DNA of 64,000 bases from Palauibacter sp965207805 (GTDB lineage: Bacteria; Gemmatimonadota; Gemmatimonadetes; Palauibacterales; Palauibacteraceae). Shown here piece by piece: positions 61,771-64,000 of this stretch. The DNA is taken from positions 620,001 to 684,000 of the forward strand of contig OZ242312.1 of assembly GCA_965207805.1 (NCBI GenBank). The letters are read 5' to 3'. A program made the translations under genes and the position numbers. Below the pieces are notes generated by a model that was not told the origin of the DNA, made no database searches, and saw only the letters and a program-made list of their open reading frames with translations. Numbering within the stretch: the first letter of the stretch is position 1; every line of letters starts with the position of its first letter.

Positions 61771-63860
61771 TGAGTCCCGGCGGGCCCGAGCGGCGGGCCC
61801 GAGAACTGCGCAGGGCGCTGCGGCACCACTCGTATCTCTACTTCGTCCGCAATCAGCCCGAGATCTCGGACGAACGGTTCGACGAACTGTTCCGCGAACT
61901 GAAGGCGCTGGAGGCGTCGCACCCGGAACTCGTCACCCCCGATTCGCCGACCCAGCGCGTGGGGGCGGAGCCGCTCGATGCGTTCGAGACGATCGAGCAT
62001 GCCGCGCCGATGCTCAGCCTCGATTCATCCGCCGACGTGGAGCCGCTCGAACGGTTCGACGAACGGATGCGCAAGGCGCTCGGAGACGACATCGGATACG
62101 TCGTCGAGCCGAAGCTGGACGGCGCCTCGATCGAACTCGTCTACGAATCCGGCCGGCTCTCACGGGCCGTGACGCGGGGAGATGGGGTACGCGGCGAAGG
62201 CGTGACGGAGAACGTCCGCACGATCCAATCGGTACCGCTCCGGCTGCGGGCCGCGGATCGCGAGGTGCCGCCGCTCCTGGCGCTGCGGGCCGAAGTCATC
62301 ATGAGGGTGGGCGATTTCGAGGCGCTGAACGCCCGGCTTCTCGACAGCGACCGCCCTCCGTTCGCGAACCCGCGCAACGCGGCGGCCGGATCGCTGCGGC
62401 AGCTCGACCCGCGCATCACCGCCGCGCGCCCGCTCGACATCTACGTCTACGACATCCTCGCGATCGACGGACGGCCGCCGTCCACCCAGCGCGCCACGCT
62501 CGAGGCGCTGCGCGAGTGGGGACTGCCCGTGAACGAACGGTGCCGGCCCGCGGCCGACGTCGGGGAGATCCTCGCGTTCCAGGCGGAGATCGAGGCAGGC
62601 CGCGACGACCTCGAGTACGAGATCGACGGCATCGTCATCAAGCTCGACGACATCGCCGCGCGCGACGAGGTCGGCGAAACCTCGCACCATCCGCGCTGGG
62701 CGTTCGCCTTCAAGTTCCCGCCGCGGAAAGAGGTCACCCGGCTCCTTCACATCTTCCCCAGCGTGGGGCGGACCGGCGTCGTGACCCCCATCGCCTTCAT
62801 GCGCCCGGTGGAACTCGGCGGCGTGACGGTGAGCCGCGCAAACCTGCACAACCGGGAAGAGGTCGCCCGCAAGGACATTCGCGAGGGAGACCGGGTGCGC
62901 GTGCAACGGGCGGGCGACGTGATTCCGCAGGTTCTGGAGCGGATCGAGGAGCCGGGCCGCGAGCGCGCGGAGCCGTGGGTCATGCCCGCCGAATGTCCCT
63001 CGTGCGGGACCCCCCTGGAGCCACGCGGCCCGTACACCTTCTGCCCCAACCTGTTCGCCTGCCCCGCGCAGCTGGCCGGCCGGATTCAACATCTGGGGTC
63101 CCGGCACGCCCTCGACATCGAAGGACTGGGAGAGGAAACCGCGAACCTCCTCGTCCGTCAGGAGGTGATCGGCCGCGTCCCGGAACTGTTCGGACTCGAG
63201 GCGACGAAGCTGATGGAACTGGAGGGCTTCGCCGAGAAGTCCGCCACGAACCTCGTCCAGGCGATCGACGCTGCGCGAACGACGGAACTCGCCCGCTTCA
63301 TCTACGGCCTCGGCATCCCCGAAGTCGGAGTGACGGTGGCGCGGGAACTCGCATCGCACTTCCTCTCCTTCGAAGCGTTCCGGGCAGCGGACGAGGAGAC
63401 GCTCCAGGGCGTGGACGGGATCGGGCCCAGGATGGCGGAGCAGATCACCGTCTTCCTGGCCCGCCCCGAGGTATCGGCGGTCGTCGACGAACTGCGTTCC
63501 TGCGTTGAGCCCGTGCCCCCGCCGCGCGCAGGCGACACCCTGGCCGGGCTCCGAATCGTCCTCACCGGCGGGCTCGAGTCCATGAGCCGCTCCGAGGCCG
63601 GGAAGAAGCTCGAGGCCCTGGGCGCGAAGGTCACGTCAGCCGTGAGCAAGCAAACGAGCTACGTCGTCGCGGGCGAGAACCCCGGCCGCAAGCTGGAGCG
63701 GGCGCAGACCCTCGGCGTCGAGATTCTGGACGAAGCGCGTCTCCTCGAACTCCTGAGCGGCGGACCCGGTGCACTCTCCACGCCCGACGAGACGGGTGCA
63801 CCGGACGAGGCGCCCGAACCCGAGGCGGCCGGTGCCGCTCCCGAAACCGACGCCTCCTGA
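61770..63860 (+). CDS. ligA: NAD-dependent DNA ligase
   Basis: It seals nicks in DNA during replication and repair, using NAD. The 696-residue protein is full length. The N-terminal Ia domain has SYLYFVRNQPEISDERFDEL. The AMP-binding lysine is K115 in VVEPKLDGASIELVYESG. Other parts are DGIVIKLDDIAARDEVGETS (nucleotidyl motif), the OB fold (VGRTGVVTPIAFMRPVELGG), the zinc finger (CPSCGTPLEPRGPYTFCPN, FACPAQ), the HhH domain (IEGLGEETANLLVRQEVIGR) and a BRCT domain (GLRIVLTGGLESMSRSEAG). A Pro/Glu-rich tail of about 30 residues is extra. The ATG shares one base with the preceding stop (TAATG), and polX starts in the same manner. Confidence 0.95.
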   Translation: MSPGGPERRARELRRALRHHSYLYFVRNQPEISDERFDELFRELKALEASHPELVTPDSPTQRVGAEPLDAFETIEHAAPMLSLDSSADVEPLERFDERMRKALGDDIGYVVEPKLDGASIELVYESGRLSRAVTRGDGVRGEGVTENVRTIQSVPLRLRAADREVPPLLALRAEVIMRVGDFEALNARLLDSDRPPFANPRNAAAGSLRQLDPRITAARPLDIYVYDILAIDGRPPSTQRATLEALREWGLPVNERCRPAADVGEILAFQAEIEAGRDDLEYEIDGIVIKLDDIAARDEVGETSHHPRWAFAFKFPPRKEVTRLLHIFPSVGRTGVVTPIAFMRPVELGGVTVSRANLHNREEVARKDIREGDRVRVQRAGDVIPQVLERIEEPGRERAEPWVMPAECPSCGTPLEPRGPYTFCPNLFACPAQLAGRIQHLGSRHALDIEGLGEETANLLVRQEVIGRVPELFGLEATKLMELEGFAEKSATNLVQAIDAARTTELARFIYGLGIPEVGVTVARELASHFLSFEAFRAADEETLQGVDGIGPRMAEQITVFLARPEVSAVVDELRSCVEPVPPPRAGDTLAGLRIVLTGGLESMSRSEAGKKLEALGAKVTSAVSKQTSYVVAGENPGRKLERAQTLGVEILDEARLLELLSGGPGALSTPDETGAPDEAPEPEAAGAAPETDAS

Positions 63861-64000
63861 TGGAGAACATCGAGATCGTCCGCGTCCTGGACGAGGTGGC
63901 CGACCTGCTCGAGATCCAGCAGGCGAACCCGTTCCGCGTCCGCGCCTACCGTAATGCCGTGCGCACGATCAACGCGCACGCGACGCCGCTACGCAAACTG
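63860..64000 (+). CDS. polX: DNA polymerase X family protein, N-terminal start (partial)
   Basis: The first 47 codons read MENIEIVRVLDEVADLLEIQ then QANPFRVRAYRNAVRTIN. This is the start of bacterial PolX (polymerase beta-like with a PHP nuclease), where the N-terminal helix-hairpin-helix domain contains ANPFRVRAYRNA. The enzyme fills gaps in base-excision repair. Its ATG shares one base with the ligA stop (TGATG), linking ligase and gap-filling polymerase. The catalytic parts lie outside the window. Confidence 0.85.
   Translation, partial: MENIEIVRVLDEVADLLEIQQANPFRVRAYRNAVRTINAHATPLRKL

Overview
The window is GC-rich, densely coded bacterial DNA. Its gene content looks like Gemmatimonadota, possibly a marine or sponge-associated lineage. 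This is an inference from content: many exported amidohydrolases, S9 peptidases, sortilin-like BNR proteins and a TonB receptor, with GTG starts and 4-base gene overlaps. No rRNA or marker-gene comparison was possible.

Layout. Bases 1-2823 are the end of a mobile element: the last residues of a tyrosine integrase, about 1.1 kb without a supported gene, two hairpins that could belong to an oriT, then mobC and a relaxase joined by a GTGA overlap. Bases 3065-8219 hold a large surface-protein locus: an 8-bp tandem repeat, a signal peptide, three Calx-beta-like domains, ten complete Ig-like domains plus one cut short (the later ones in near-identical 576-bp units), and an outer-membrane beta-barrel that is now out of frame.

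Bases 8284-31999 are mixed chromosomal genes: a membrane protein, a decayed TM2 protein, proC, a DUF819 transporter, a frameshifted D-aminoacylase-like gene, a stand-alone ABC membrane protein, a large BNR/sortilin-like protein, a DegT aminotransferase with a zinc alcohol dehydrogenase, a cupin, tRNA-Gly(TCC), an NCS2 permease with a soluble tail, three more exported amidohydrolases (one overlapping an ABC exporter), a sodium-solute symporter with a small membrane partner, malate dehydrogenase and a VOC protein.

Bases 31996-38402 form a minus-strand run: PQQ dehydrogenase, GcvT-like protein and two PYROXD2-like flavoproteins, the last three joined by GTGA overlaps. Bases 38587-41539 hold two tandem paralogous small exported proteins of unknown family, a CBM9-like protein and a GHL10-like glycosidase. 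Bases 41666-54875 carry an S9 peptidase, a rhamnulose-phosphate aldolase/dehydrogenase fusion, a serine hydrolase lipoprotein, a cytosolic deaminase, tRNA-Arg(CCT), a TonB receptor, a DUF885-like protein, a YqeG-type HAD phosphatase, a family 5 uracil-DNA glycosylase and a VapBC module. Bases 55107-64000 form one tight plus-strand run: S9 peptidase, BNR protein, small beta-barrel, ligA and the start of polX.

Together the exported peptidases, amidohydrolases, TonB receptor and carbohydrate-active proteins suggest a heterotroph scavenging peptides and glycans. The most unusual points are the repeat-controlled and broken surface-protein locus, the GcvT/double-flavoprotein operon, the amidohydrolase-ABC operon, and the tandem small cysteine-containing exported proteins.
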